NCBI GenBank assembly: GCA_947494925.1
Contig: CANLWS010000012.1
Location: forward strand, 1 to 64,000
DNA length: 64,000 bases
From: an uncultured Alteromonadaceae bacterium
GTDB lineage: Bacteria > Pseudomonadota > Gammaproteobacteria > Enterobacterales > Alteromonadaceae
Direction: 5' to 3'
This document shows, piece after piece, positions 9,092-16,933 of the stretch. Below the pieces are notes generated by a model. The model was not told the DNA's origin. It did no database searches and worked only from the letters and a program-made list of their open reading frames with translations. The position numbers and the translations under genes are program-made. Positions within the stretch are counted from its first letter, which is position 1. Each line of letters begins with the position of its first letter.

Positions 9092-9883
9092 ATGATGAAA
9101 AAAGGATTAGTGATTTTTGCACTTGCGATACTACTTATTGTTGGTGGGGCAATGTATTTCTTAAGTGGTGCGGGAGATTTTATTCGGGCACAAATCGAGC
9201 AACAGGGCAGTAAATTTCTTGGTACGCAGGTATCTGTCGCCAATGTTGATCTCGCACTGACGGATGGCCGTTTGACGATCAACGGTTTGGATGTTGAGAA
9301 CCCCAGCGGCTTCAGCAAATCAGATGCCTTTAGCTTCGATTCGGTCACCTTGGATTTAGGCGATGTAGTTAAAGAGCCCTACGTTATTCAGAATGTAACT
9401 GTAAATGCCCCGGAAATTCTTTACGAATTTGATGACGGCGGTCAGGGAAATCTGATTGCTCTGAAAAATAACCTCATGGCTAATCTGCCTGAATCTGACA
9501 GTGCACCGGTAGAGGAATCGACAGAAGGACCAATCCCTTTGGTAACTGTCGAGAACGTCACCGTTAGTAACGTTCGTCTAAAGCTTAATTTTGAGAATTT
9601 GCCTACAGGCGATTTGAAAATAGATACTAAGGCTTATGAAATCACCCTGCCTACTTTTAATGCTGGGCCTATAGGTAAGCCAGATGGTATGCCTGCAGAC
9701 CAGGTTGGTGCAGCGATTGTTAATGCAATGCTGGATAATGTGATTTCGCAAGCGAAAGCTGAAGCTAAGAGAAGATTGGCAGATGAAGCCAAGAAGTTGG
9801 CTAAAGAAAAGCTGGATGAGCAAAAAGACAAAGTAGTGGACAAGGCAAAAGACAAACTAAAAGGATTGTTAGACAGAGATTAG
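9092..9883 (+). CDS. AsmA-like membrane-anchored protein of unknown function
   Basis: One N-terminal hydrophobic helix (residues 4-26) anchors the 263-residue protein. Then comes a beta-rich region in the style of AsmA/DUF748 proteins (VDLALTDGRLTINGLDVENPSGF). The C-terminus from about 215 is a Lys/Ala/Asp/Glu-rich helix (AKKLAKEKLDEQKDKVVDK), probably coiled coil. The periplasm is the likely site. AsmA-type proteins work in outer-membrane lipid balance, but a role here is not shown. Two adjacent ATG codons (9092, 9095) share one AGGA. Confidence 0.65.
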   Translation: MMKKGLVIFALAILLIVGGAMYFLSGAGDFIRAQIEQQGSKFLGTQVSVANVDLALTDGRLTINGLDVENPSGFSKSDAFSFDSVTLDLGDVVKEPYVIQNVTVNAPEILYEFDDGGQGNLIALKNNLMANLPESDSAPVEESTEGPIPLVTVENVTVSNVRLKLNFENLPTGDLKIDTKAYEITLPTFNAGPIGKPDGMPADQVGAAIVNAMLDNVISQAKAEAKRRLADEAKKLAKEKLDEQKDKVVDKAKDKLKGLLDRD

Positions 9884-9889
9884 CGTGCA

Positions 9890-9933
9890 CCAGGGAGGGG
9901 AATGTTTAGACCACCGTAATAACCCCTCTCTGG
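9890..9933. repeat. inverted repeat downstream of the AsmA-like gene
   Basis: Ccagggagggg at 9890-9900 faces cccctctctgg at 9923-9933, one mismatch, across a 22-base loop. It might act as a transcript 3' end, but there is no T-run. Confidence 0.4.
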
Positions 9934-9970
9934 ATTTCCTAAGAGCGAATTATTTTGCTAGAGAAATACG

Positions 9971-10156
9971 ATGAATACCGATGAAGTCCAAATTGGACTG
10001 CCTTGTGTCTATGAGGAGCTTTGCTTTTGGGCGGGTGTTGGATTTGCACTGCTAGTTTTAGGTCTTGTCAGCTCGGTTGTGATATCGGTCATCCGAGAAA
10101 AAAAACGTCAACAACGAAAACGCTTAAAAAGGAACAAGCATGTTAAAAGGCAGTGA
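9971..10156 (+). CDS. small single-helix membrane protein, unknown
   Basis: A 61-residue frame has an acidic N-terminus, one strong membrane helix (about 20-42, GVGFALLVLGLVSSVVISV) and a very basic tail (REKKRQQRKRLKRNKHVKR). This order fits an inner-membrane protein with a positive cytoplasmic end. A weak AGAGAAA precedes the ATG. I do not recognise a family. The hydropathy pattern makes it more likely real than a random frame. Confidence 0.5.
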   Translation: MNTDEVQIGLPCVYEELCFWAGVGFALLVLGLVSSVVISVIREKKRQQRKRLKRNKHVKRQ

Positions 10157-10345
10157 ATAACAGCGTCGTTTTGAAGACCGTCAACCGTGAGGTTTTTCAT
10201 TTTTTATCCTCGTTTTGGTGATAATTATCTATCACGCAAATAATACTTTATTTATCAGGCGTTAACGTAATTCAGTGTTAAAGTTTAGTGCTACATAGCG
10301 TTCAAAAATGACACAAAAAGATATTGATAGTTTGAGGAAAAAGTA

Positions 10346-11311
10346 ATGTTCCGAGTCCATATTCTACTAAGCCTGCTAGTCACCGCATTACTCTTGGTGA
10401 CAATCCCCAATGAAGTTGGAGCTAGCCAGGAAAGCAAAGTCAAATCAGTTCTGGTTACCGGAGCAACAACCGGACTGGGGCGAAATTTGGCTGAAACCCT
10501 TGCAGCTAAAGGCTACCACGTTTACGCAGGAGCCCGGACAGATGCTGAGATGGCAGAGCTGAATGCAATTAACAACATTACTGCGGTGAGATTGGATGTC
10601 ACTAAGCAGGATCAAATTGACGCAACTGTTGCCCTGATCAAGAAAATGGGTACAGGCTTGTACGGCCTGGTAAATAATGCCGGCGTTGGTGGCGGTGGAC
10701 CTGTTTTAGATACACCTATAGATGATCAGACATTTGTATATAAAATTAATGTTGAAGGTGTATATCGGGTGACCAAAGCACTTGCCCCTTTAGTGATTGA
10801 ATCTAAGGGGCGCATTGCTACAACAGGATCAATTGCCGGAACGGTATCAAACAGTAGGCTTAATGCCTACAGTGGCAGTAAACACTGGATAGAAGCCTTT
10901 ACGGATGGTCTGGCGGACGAAATGGCGACAAAGGGCGTTTCAGTTAGCGTGATCGAACCAGGAAATTATCAGTCGCATATTCGCCGCAGTACAGTGTTAC
11001 GTGGGTTTGATAAAATCAAAGCTGCTGGCGGTGAAATAACGGACGAAATGCAGAAGCAATATGAGCAGACTGCAGCCTATGAATTGACGCTCAAAAAACC
11101 TGATGCTGTTTCTGCGGCCTTTATGCACGCCTTGTTTGATGAAAAGCCTCTGCGTAGATACGTTGTAACGCCGAATCAGCAAGAACAAGATTATACAATC
11201 AAGACCAAGGTGAGACAGTTAGTGGAGCTGAATCAATGGGGACCCCATCGATTTAATCGCGACCAATTGGTAAAGATGTTAGACGAAGCGCTAGCGGAAA
11301 AAGCCAAATAG
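10346..11311 (+). CDS. short-chain dehydrogenase/reductase with N-terminal signal sequence
   Basis: The Rossmann core is classical: VTGATTGLG at 37-45 for NAD(P), NNAG in the middle, the catalytic Ser in TTGSIAG and the Y-SGS-K pair. The enzyme oxidises or reduces an alcohol or ketone; the substrate is unknown. Residues 1-27 (HILLSLLVTALLLVTI, then VGAS) look like a cleavable Sec signal or a membrane anchor, which is odd for an enzyme needing a cytosolic cofactor. The start is firm, with GAGGAAAA before the ATG. It stands alone. Confidence 0.87.
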   Translation: MFRVHILLSLLVTALLLVTIPNEVGASQESKVKSVLVTGATTGLGRNLAETLAAKGYHVYAGARTDAEMAELNAINNITAVRLDVTKQDQIDATVALIKKMGTGLYGLVNNAGVGGGGPVLDTPIDDQTFVYKINVEGVYRVTKALAPLVIESKGRIATTGSIAGTVSNSRLNAYSGSKHWIEAFTDGLADEMATKGVSVSVIEPGNYQSHIRRSTVLRGFDKIKAAGGEITDEMQKQYEQTAAYELTLKKPDAVSAAFMHALFDEKPLRRYVVTPNQQEQDYTIKTKVRQLVELNQWGPHRFNRDQLVKMLDEALAEKAK

Positions 11312-11366
11312 TTAATGTAGAGTGATGGCTTGCGTAAAGCGCTGCAGCTATACGTTGGTTACCCAA

Positions 11367-11885
11367 TCAATATTCTGTAAAAACGCTATCGATGAAAGTT
11401 TGCCAGGTTTCATTGGGTTGCCAGATTGCCAACATATCTTGTTTTGCCAGGTTTGCAGATTCACCTAATTGTGTCACCCGATATAAGTAGGTAAATACTG
11501 CTCCTCGCCAATTTAATTTGCAGTGGGTCAGCGTGATCCCCTCACGCTTTTCGAAGCGCTTCATTGTGGTTACATACTGATCAAAGTCCTGGATAGTTGG
11601 ATTTTCCCAATCAACAGGAATGTTATGATAGGTCAATTCAAGCTTATCCATTAATTTCGAATGGGCGCTTCTGTCTCCGGGAATAAGATCAACAACCTTT
11701 GTGACACCTCTGGCTTTCAGTGCTTCTAAATGGCCTAAATTCGGTAATCCAGCGCTGACCATTTGAGAAGTGTTCATCTGATAATTTTTTAGCCCGCGAA
11801 GCGCAATTTTCGGATCCTGATTAGACGCCACGGCTCCATTAAGAACTACGCAAACCAAGAACACGCTGATTAGGCACCTTTTCAC
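11367..11885 (-). CDS. secreted tyrosine-phosphatase-like protein
   Basis: The protein resembles the beta-lactamase-hydrolase-like / DUF442 branch of the dual-specificity phosphatase fold: NYQMNTSQMVSAGLPN, then a TKVVDLIPGD strand-loop, and the signature HCKLNWRGA, which gives Cys-X4-Arg instead of the normal Cys-X5-Arg. A signal peptide is visible (CLISVFLVCVVLNGAVAS). I start at GTG 11885 (172 residues) because AGGAG lies eight bases upstream; the frame also stays open to 11963. Whether it has phosphatase activity is unclear. Confidence 0.7.
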   Translation of the reverse strand: MKRCLISVFLVCVVLNGAVASNQDPKIALRGLKNYQMNTSQMVSAGLPNLGHLEALKARGVTKVVDLIPGDRSAHSKLMDKLELTYHNIPVDWENPTIQDFDQYVTTMKRFEKREGITLTHCKLNWRGAVFTYLYRVTQLGESANLAKQDMLAIWQPNETWQTFIDSVFTEY

Positions 11886-12002
11886 ACTTAATACTCCTGT
11901 ATAGCTAAAATTAAATACGAGCTGACTATGGATGGGAAGTATATGCCAAAAAGCCGATATCACTAAAGTGCGAATTTTATGTTGACTCAGCTAGTTCATT
12001 TG

Positions 12003-12047
12003 TTGACAAAACTCTGTTTATTTCCTAATGTCACCATATGGTGACAT
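12003..12047 (+). promoter_or_regulatory. promoter and perfect 20-bp palindromic operator overlapping the arsR-type start codon
   Basis: TTGACA at 12003-12008 is a perfect -35. A -10-like TAATGT at 12026-12031 follows after 17 bases. A perfect 10+10 palindrome (ATGTCACCAT followed by ATGGTGACAT) occupies 12028-12047, so it covers the -10 end, the expected transcription start and the ATG at 12038. There is no ribosome site before that ATG. Confidence 0.7.
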
Positions 12048-12373
12048 ATAAAGAAACGTCTAACGACCAGATCTGGAAAGCAATTTCAGACGGAAAGCGG
12101 CGGACAATTCTGGACGCTTTATCTGTGGGGCCTAAATCAACCGGAGAGTTGGTGGATCTGTTTCCACAAATTGGTAGGACCGCGGTCCTTAAACACATAG
12201 ATATTTTGCAAAGTGCGGATTTGATCTTGGTAAAGCGTGAAGGTCGGGTCAGATGGAATTACATCAATATCCAACCATTGCAGGCTGCCTGCAGTGGATG
12301 GATGCTACGTCATATTGAAGGTGTTGTTTCTTCAATTGAAGATTTAAAAACTCTGGCAGAACACAAAGAGTAG
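12038..12373 (+). CDS. ArsR-family winged-helix regulator
   Basis: The 111-residue protein has the ArsR-type helix-turn-helix: WKAISDGKRRTILDAL, then KSTGELVDLFPQIGRTAVLKHIDIL as the recognition helix and a wing (LVKREGRVRWNYIN). It lacks the Cys metal sites, so it is likely of the metal-independent type usually encoded with SRPBCC (AHSA1) genes. The next gene follows after ten bases. The start codon lies inside its own probable operator and has no ribosome site, which suggests a leaderless message repressed by its own product. Confidence 0.9.
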   Translation: MVTYKETSNDQIWKAISDGKRRTILDALSVGPKSTGELVDLFPQIGRTAVLKHIDILQSADLILVKREGRVRWNYINIQPLQAACSGWMLRHIEGVVSSIEDLKTLAEHKE

Positions 12374-12383
12374 GAATTCCAAA

Positions 12384-12851
12384 ATGAAAATCGAACAGAA
12401 AGCAGCCAGTATCTTTGAATATAGTTTTGACATTGAGATTGAGAGATCTGTCGAACATGTCTGGCAAGTCATATTCAAACAGATAAATAACTGGTGGATG
12501 AAAGACTACAGGGCATTGGGTGAAAACTCGGAAATTTCTTTAACTCCCGAAACAGGCGCGGCGCTGTTGGAAAGCACGGAAACAGGTGAGAGTCTGGAAT
12601 GGTACAGGGTACAAATGTGTGTGCCACTAAATTCGCTTTACCTGGTGGGAAACTTAGCAGCCGATTGGGGCGGACCAACAGTCTCAATGCTGAAGCTAGG
12701 ACTAACACGACAAGAAAGCAATACACTGCTAACGATCTCCGATTCACTGTTGGGCAATGTGTCAGCAAAAGCGGCAGAGAATGCCAGGAGTGGATGGATG
12801 GAAATGTTTACTAAGGGACTGAAAGAGTTTGCGGAAAATACACAGAGCTAG
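12384..12851 (+). CDS. SRPBCC / AHSA1-like domain protein
   Basis: The 155-residue protein begins FEYSFDIEIERSVEHVWQVIF, the first strand and helix of the START-like SRPBCC ligand-binding fold, and ends in the long C-terminal helix (GWMEMFTKGLKEFAEN). Proteins of this type are routinely paired with small ArsR regulators; their ligand is generally unknown. TAGGA precedes the ATG. It is cotranscribed with the ArsR gene. Confidence 0.8.
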   Translation: MKIEQKAASIFEYSFDIEIERSVEHVWQVIFKQINNWWMKDYRALGENSEISLTPETGAALLESTETGESLEWYRVQMCVPLNSLYLVGNLAADWGGPTVSMLKLGLTRQESNTLLTISDSLLGNVSAKAAENARSGWMEMFTKGLKEFAENTQS

Positions 12852-12961
12852 GCGACTAACTACATTAGGGAGTTCAGCTGGCTTGAGCTGAGCTCCAGAA
12901 AGCCCCAGCTTCACCCACAGAATTCAGGAAATCCCAGACTATAGTAAATAGCCATAGTCAA

Positions 12962-13180
12962 CTTACGCAGAAGAACTTTTTTCTTTGTCTCGTCATCCCC
13001 GAATGCTTTTGTCGGGGAACTAATTTGTGTTTTCCTAAACGACGTCAGGTAATAATGATCACCTTGCGCAGAAGAATTTTTTTGTTTTATCTCGTCATCC
13101 CCGAATGTTATTGTCGGGGATCTAATTTGGGTTTTCCTAAGCGACGTCAGGTAATAATGATCACCTTGCGCAGAAGAATT
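12962..13180. repeat. tandem copies of a ~101-bp hairpin-bearing repeat
   Basis: Two near-identical units (12962-13062 and 13063-13164) and the first ~16 bases of a third lie head to tail. Each begins cttgcgcagaagaa and carries a hairpin (ccccga / tcgggg) within cgtcatccccgaatg. Each ends with cgacgtcaggtaataatgatcac. A related copy is at 55960-56056. Frames on both strands across the units repeat the same peptide and are artefacts of the repeat. Confidence 0.85.
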
Positions 13181-13247
13181 TCCAGTTCTAACTACAGTTG
13201 CATGAACTAGCAATGTCAGCTGGAAAGTTTTCTGCACGTATTTGCAC

Positions 13248-14027
13248 CTACGCATTCACCATGGTTTGGTAGGCATTTACCAGCTTTTGGGTGTATTCAT
13301 TTTTTGGCCAGTTAAAAATGACGTCAGTTTTGCCCGTTTCGATCGCCATACCATCTTGCATGATCAAGGTTCTGTCGCTGACGTGTCTGACTATCCCGAG
13401 GTTGTGTGAAATAAAGATAAATCCAAGTCCCAGCTCACGTTGTAACTTCATGATCAGGTTAACTGTCTGAGAGCGAACAGATGGATCAAGTGCGGCGAAA
13501 GGTTCGTCGGCAACAATTATTTGCGGATCCAGTACCAATGCCCGGGCGAGTCCGATACGTTGACGTTGTCCATCGGATAACATATGCCGATAAAAAAATC
13601 GGTGTTCTGGCATGAGGCCAACCTGGCTTAGAGTTTGTTTAACTTTTTCTTCTCTGGCTTCGGGCTCCAAATCGGTATTGAGCTTCAGTGGTTCTTCAAT
13701 AATTGAACCAAGGGTGATGGAAGGATTGAGCGATTCGTTGCTATGCTGAAACACCATTCTGATATTCAAACATCGCTGTTTGATATTATTGTAATGCAGC
13801 TTCTGGCCATTCAACAATATTGTTCCTCCAGAAGGTTTTTCAGCCCCAACCAGTAGTTTGGCCAATAGTGATTTTCCTGAGCCATTGTCGCCTATGATGG
13901 CTAATGTTTCACCTGCGTTGATGGAAAAATTGATCGGACCAAGATTAAATTTTTCTGGCCGCTTAAACCAACCCTGGGTTTTCACATCGGTGAATGTAAG
14001 ATCTTCTACGGCTAACAAAGCAGTCAT
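13248..14027 (-). CDS. sapF: ABC transporter ATP-binding protein SapF
   Basis: SapF is one of two ATPases of the SapABCDF importer/exporter, a dipeptide-transporter relative linked to peptide resistance and, in E. coli, putrescine export. The 259-residue protein has Walker A GDNGSGKS at about 47-54, Q-loop VFQHSNE, signature LSDGQRQRIGLARAL, Walker B IIVADEP and the H-loop ISHN, all intact. It overlaps the end of sapD by four bases and is the last gene of the operon pspF-sapABCDF. Confidence 0.94.
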   Translation of the reverse strand: MTALLAVEDLTFTDVKTQGWFKRPEKFNLGPINFSINAGETLAIIGDNGSGKSLLAKLLVGAEKPSGGTILLNGQKLHYNNIKQRCLNIRMVFQHSNESLNPSITLGSIIEEPLKLNTDLEPEAREEKVKQTLSQVGLMPEHRFFYRHMLSDGQRQRIGLARALVLDPQIIVADEPFAALDPSVRSQTVNLIMKLQRELGLGFIFISHNLGIVRHVSDRTLIMQDGMAIETGKTDVIFNWPKNEYTQKLVNAYQTMVNA

Positions 14028-15019
14028 TGTTGATCTCTGTGTAAGGGGAAGTGGCAGCTATAATAATGCTCATGAATTCGACGAACATTTGGTACTTTCA
14101 CACATTCTTTTTGTGCCCTTGGACAACGTGGTCCTAATCGACAACCAATGGGCAAATGTTGAAAAGTGGGTATCGAACCATTCAAAGACGTTAGAGTTGA
14201 TTTGGGAGGTAAGTCCTTCCTGAAACTTGGTGCGCTATCTAGCAATGCCTTGGTATAAGGGTGAAGTGGACGTTTTCGTAACTGTGTCATTTTGCCACTT
14301 TCAACTGTCTGACCACAATATAGCACTGTCATGGTGTCTGCCATGCTTGAGATTGCTAACAAATCGTGACTCACAAATAGGATACTTAAATCTCGAGTTT
14401 TGTTTAACTGGGTCATTAGTTTTAGTATTTGAGTTTTGGTGGTTATTTCCATGCCCCTGGTAGGATCGTCTGCAATAAGCAGGCGGGGCGCAGACACCAA
14501 GGCCGTCGCGATCATGAATTTCTGACATATATCGTCAGCTATCTCATGCGGATAACTGCGCAAGCATAGCTCAGCTTCTCTTATGCCGACTTTGTGTAAT
14601 AATTTAGTGGCGATCTGCCTGCGTTGTTGATTGCGATTCCAAATCCAACCTTTTTCCAGTAGCTGATTAGGAATGCTTTCCATAAGTTGTTGGCCCAGGG
14701 AGGCTGATGGATCAAGTGAATTGATGGGGTCCTGAAACACTACTGCAATATCGTTGCGCATAATGATGCGTCGCTCTGCAACTGACATGGTAAGTAGATC
14801 CCGTCCCTTCCAAGTCATTCGATCTGCTCTGATCCGCCAATGTTCTGGAATTGCACCGACAATTGCTTTGACGATTAAACTCTTCCCTGAGCCAGACTCG
14901 CCAACCAACGCCCGAATTTCGCCGCTGTCGATGGTTAAATTAACCATATCAAGCGCCTTGATCCAGCCGCCAGCAGCATCAATCTCTAAAGTCAGATTTT
15001 TGATATCGAGCAGTGGCAT
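14024..15019 (-). CDS. sapD: ABC transporter ATP-binding protein SapD
   Basis: The 331-residue protein is the second Sap ATPase. Walker A GESGSGKS and Q-loop VFQDPINSLDPS are standard. The signature is degenerate (HEIADDICQKFMIATAL in place of LSGGQ), as in other SapD proteins. Walker B reads LLIADDPT, so Asp stands where the catalytic Glu normally is. The C-terminal extension has the GCRLGPRCPRAQ Cys motif (oligopeptide transporter C-domain). It shares one base with sapC and four with sapF. In E. coli SapD also supports Trk potassium uptake. Confidence 0.93.
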   Translation of the reverse strand: MPLLDIKNLTLEIDAAGGWIKALDMVNLTIDSGEIRALVGESGSGKSLIVKAIVGAIPEHWRIRADRMTWKGRDLLTMSVAERRIIMRNDIAVVFQDPINSLDPSASLGQQLMESIPNQLLEKGWIWNRNQQRRQIATKLLHKVGIREAELCLRSYPHEIADDICQKFMIATALVSAPRLLIADDPTRGMEITTKTQILKLMTQLNKTRDLSILFVSHDLLAISSMADTMTVLYCGQTVESGKMTQLRKRPLHPYTKALLDSAPSFRKDLPPKSTLTSLNGSIPTFQHLPIGCRLGPRCPRAQKECVKVPNVRRIHEHYYSCHFPLHRDQQ

Positions 15020-15912
15020 TAATGTCTCATCCTGTTTCTAAGTGCTGATCGCAAGCCGTCACCCACCACATTTACTGATAGCACCATAATAAAAATAGCA
15101 CTGCCGGGCAACGCAATACTCCAGGGCGATTTATAGGCAACCTGCAACCCCTCGGAAAGCATGACGCCCAGCTCAGGAGACGGAGCTTGTGCACCCAGAC
15201 TAAGAAATCCGAGGGCACTGATATCCAGTATCGCGATAGACAATGCCATTGTGCCTTGTACCACCAACATTTCGAACATATTGGGTAACACTGAATAGAA
15301 AAACAGGTGGATTTTGCTTGCACCATCTAGCCTGGCAGCCAACACGTAATCTTTTTTCACTTCCTGGCGAACAAATTCTCGCGTGTTGTGGATAAACTGG
15401 GGGATGAGTGCCAGCGCTATGGCCCACATGCTATTGACCAACCCTACGCCCAGAATAGCAACGATAATAATAGCAATAAGCAGGGTGGGTATCGCCATTA
15501 CTGAATCCAGCAAGTGATTCAGTATGCTGGACCGTACACCTCGACTCATGCCCGCAACTGCGCCAAGAGCAACCCCAACCAGCATGGCAACCAGGACGAG
15601 TAGAAGACTGATCCCCAACGTCATTCTACAGCCATGTATCAGTCGTGAAAGCAGATCTCGTCCTAATGCGTCCGTGCCGAACAGGTTTCTGATCCCACCA
15701 TTGGCCTCCCATGCAGGAGGAACCAGTAAGGCATCAATATTTTGTGTTAACGGATCGAAAGGGGCGATAAGCGGGCCCACAAGGACCAGTATAATAAAAA
15801 AGGTCAGGAACCATAATCCGAGCACTGCGATATGGCTTTGTTTGAATTCATTCCAGGTATTTTGTAGCGGAGAGGGATAATATTCCTCCTGATATAAACT
15901 AAATCGTGACAT
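15019..15912 (-). CDS. sapC: ABC transporter permease SapC
   Basis: This 297-residue inner-membrane permease has an N-terminal OppC-type segment, a large periplasmic loop with GTDALGRDLLSRLIHG (the DppC/OppC N-terminal motif) and about six membrane helices. The EAA-like cytoplasmic loop is AARLDGASKIHLFFYSVLPN. I use the ATG at 15912; an upstream GTG at 15918 is open but less usual. The gene overlaps sapB by 14 bases, which argues for coupled translation. Confidence 0.93.
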   Translation of the reverse strand: MSRFSLYQEEYYPSPLQNTWNEFKQSHIAVLGLWFLTFFIILVLVGPLIAPFDPLTQNIDALLVPPAWEANGGIRNLFGTDALGRDLLSRLIHGCRMTLGISLLLVLVAMLVGVALGAVAGMSRGVRSSILNHLLDSVMAIPTLLIAIIIVAILGVGLVNSMWAIALALIPQFIHNTREFVRQEVKKDYVLAARLDGASKIHLFFYSVLPNMFEMLVVQGTMALSIAILDISALGFLSLGAQAPSPELGVMLSEGLQVAYKSPWSIALPGSAIFIMVLSVNVVGDGLRSALRNRMRH

Positions 15913-16933
15913 GAGCACTTTTATCCCTGGTTGGATCGATTAATTTGGCAAATAGATCGATAGAAACGGTGAGCAATACTACCAGTGCTGATACTGCAAG
16001 CATTCCCGCTCTTATTGCTGGAAAATCCCGTTGATAAATGGCCTGAATTAGCCAGTCACCTATGCCAGGCCAGGAATAGATAACTTCAACAATCATGGCG
16101 TTGGTAAACAAGGTCGTCGATTGCATCGCCAACAAAGGAATGATGGGCAGAAGGCTATTGCGCATTCCATGGCGCATAAATACCTGATAATCACTTAAAC
16201 CTCTTGTATAAGCAGCCTGTATAAATCCTTTAGGCATCACTTCGATAACAGAGCGTCGGGTGAGACGCAGGATAATCGCACTCGTAACTATAGTAATTGA
16301 CAGTACAGGCATAACCATATGCTGCAGTGCATTAACAATAGCCGTCTCTTTGTTTTTAATATCAGACAGCATTATATCCAATAAAATGAATCCACTTGTG
16401 TGAGGCACATCAAACAGTAAGCTGATCCTGCCTGATAATGGTAGCCAGCCTAACTGTAATGAAAATACCAATATCATCAGCAGAGCCATCCAAAAAACAG
16501 GCACAGAGTAACCCATTACACTGATTGCCAGCAGGCTATAATCCGTGGCTTTATGGTGTTTCAATCCTGCCAGAAAGCCCAGTGGAATTCCGATTATCAA
16601 AGAAAGAAGCAACGCATAGGTTGCAAGCTCTATACTCGCCGGCAAGGAGTGCATTATTTCATCGTACAAGGGTAGACCGGAACTCTTGCTTAAGCCCCAA
16701 TCTCCTTCAAACAATAAGCCAATATAGCGTGTGTACTGCAACACAACCGACTCATTGAATCGGTATTTCTCTATTAGTACTTCACGATGTTGTTCACTCT
16801 GAATGGTTTCACCTGATAAATTGACCAGAGGATCACCAGGAAATAGATAGGCAAGGGAAAAGGAAAAAAGACTCAGAACGAAAAGTGTGACAACCAATAA
16901 ATTGAAGTGTCTTACGATATAACGAAACATCAA
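15899..16933 (-). CDS. sapB: ABC transporter permease SapB
   Basis: The 344-residue protein is the DppB-type permease partner of SapC. It begins with a membrane helix (RHFNLLVVTLFVLSLFSFSLAYLFPGDP) and contains the family loop YTRGLSDYQVFMRHGMRNSLLP, which contacts the ATPases, followed by the typical SWPGIGDWLIQAI end region. About six helices are seen. It overlaps sapA by four bases and sapC by 14. Confidence 0.93.
   Translation of the reverse strand: MMFRYIVRHFNLLVVTLFVLSLFSFSLAYLFPGDPLVNLSGETIQSEQHREVLIEKYRFNESVVLQYTRYIGLLFEGDWGLSKSSGLPLYDEIMHSLPASIELATYALLLSLIIGIPLGFLAGLKHHKATDYSLLAISVMGYSVPVFWMALLMILVFSLQLGWLPLSGRISLLFDVPHTSGFILLDIMLSDIKNKETAIVNALQHMVMPVLSITIVTSAIILRLTRRSVIEVMPKGFIQAAYTRGLSDYQVFMRHGMRNSLLPIIPLLAMQSTTLFTNAMIVEVIYSWPGIGDWLIQAIYQRDFPAIRAGMLAVSALVVLLTVSIDLFAKLIDPTRDKSAHVTI

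Noticed and set aside
12911-13255. 114-codon minus-strand frame with an internally repeated peptide
   Set aside because: The peptide repeat comes from the tandem DNA repeat. A plus-strand frame does the same, and neither has a ribosome site.
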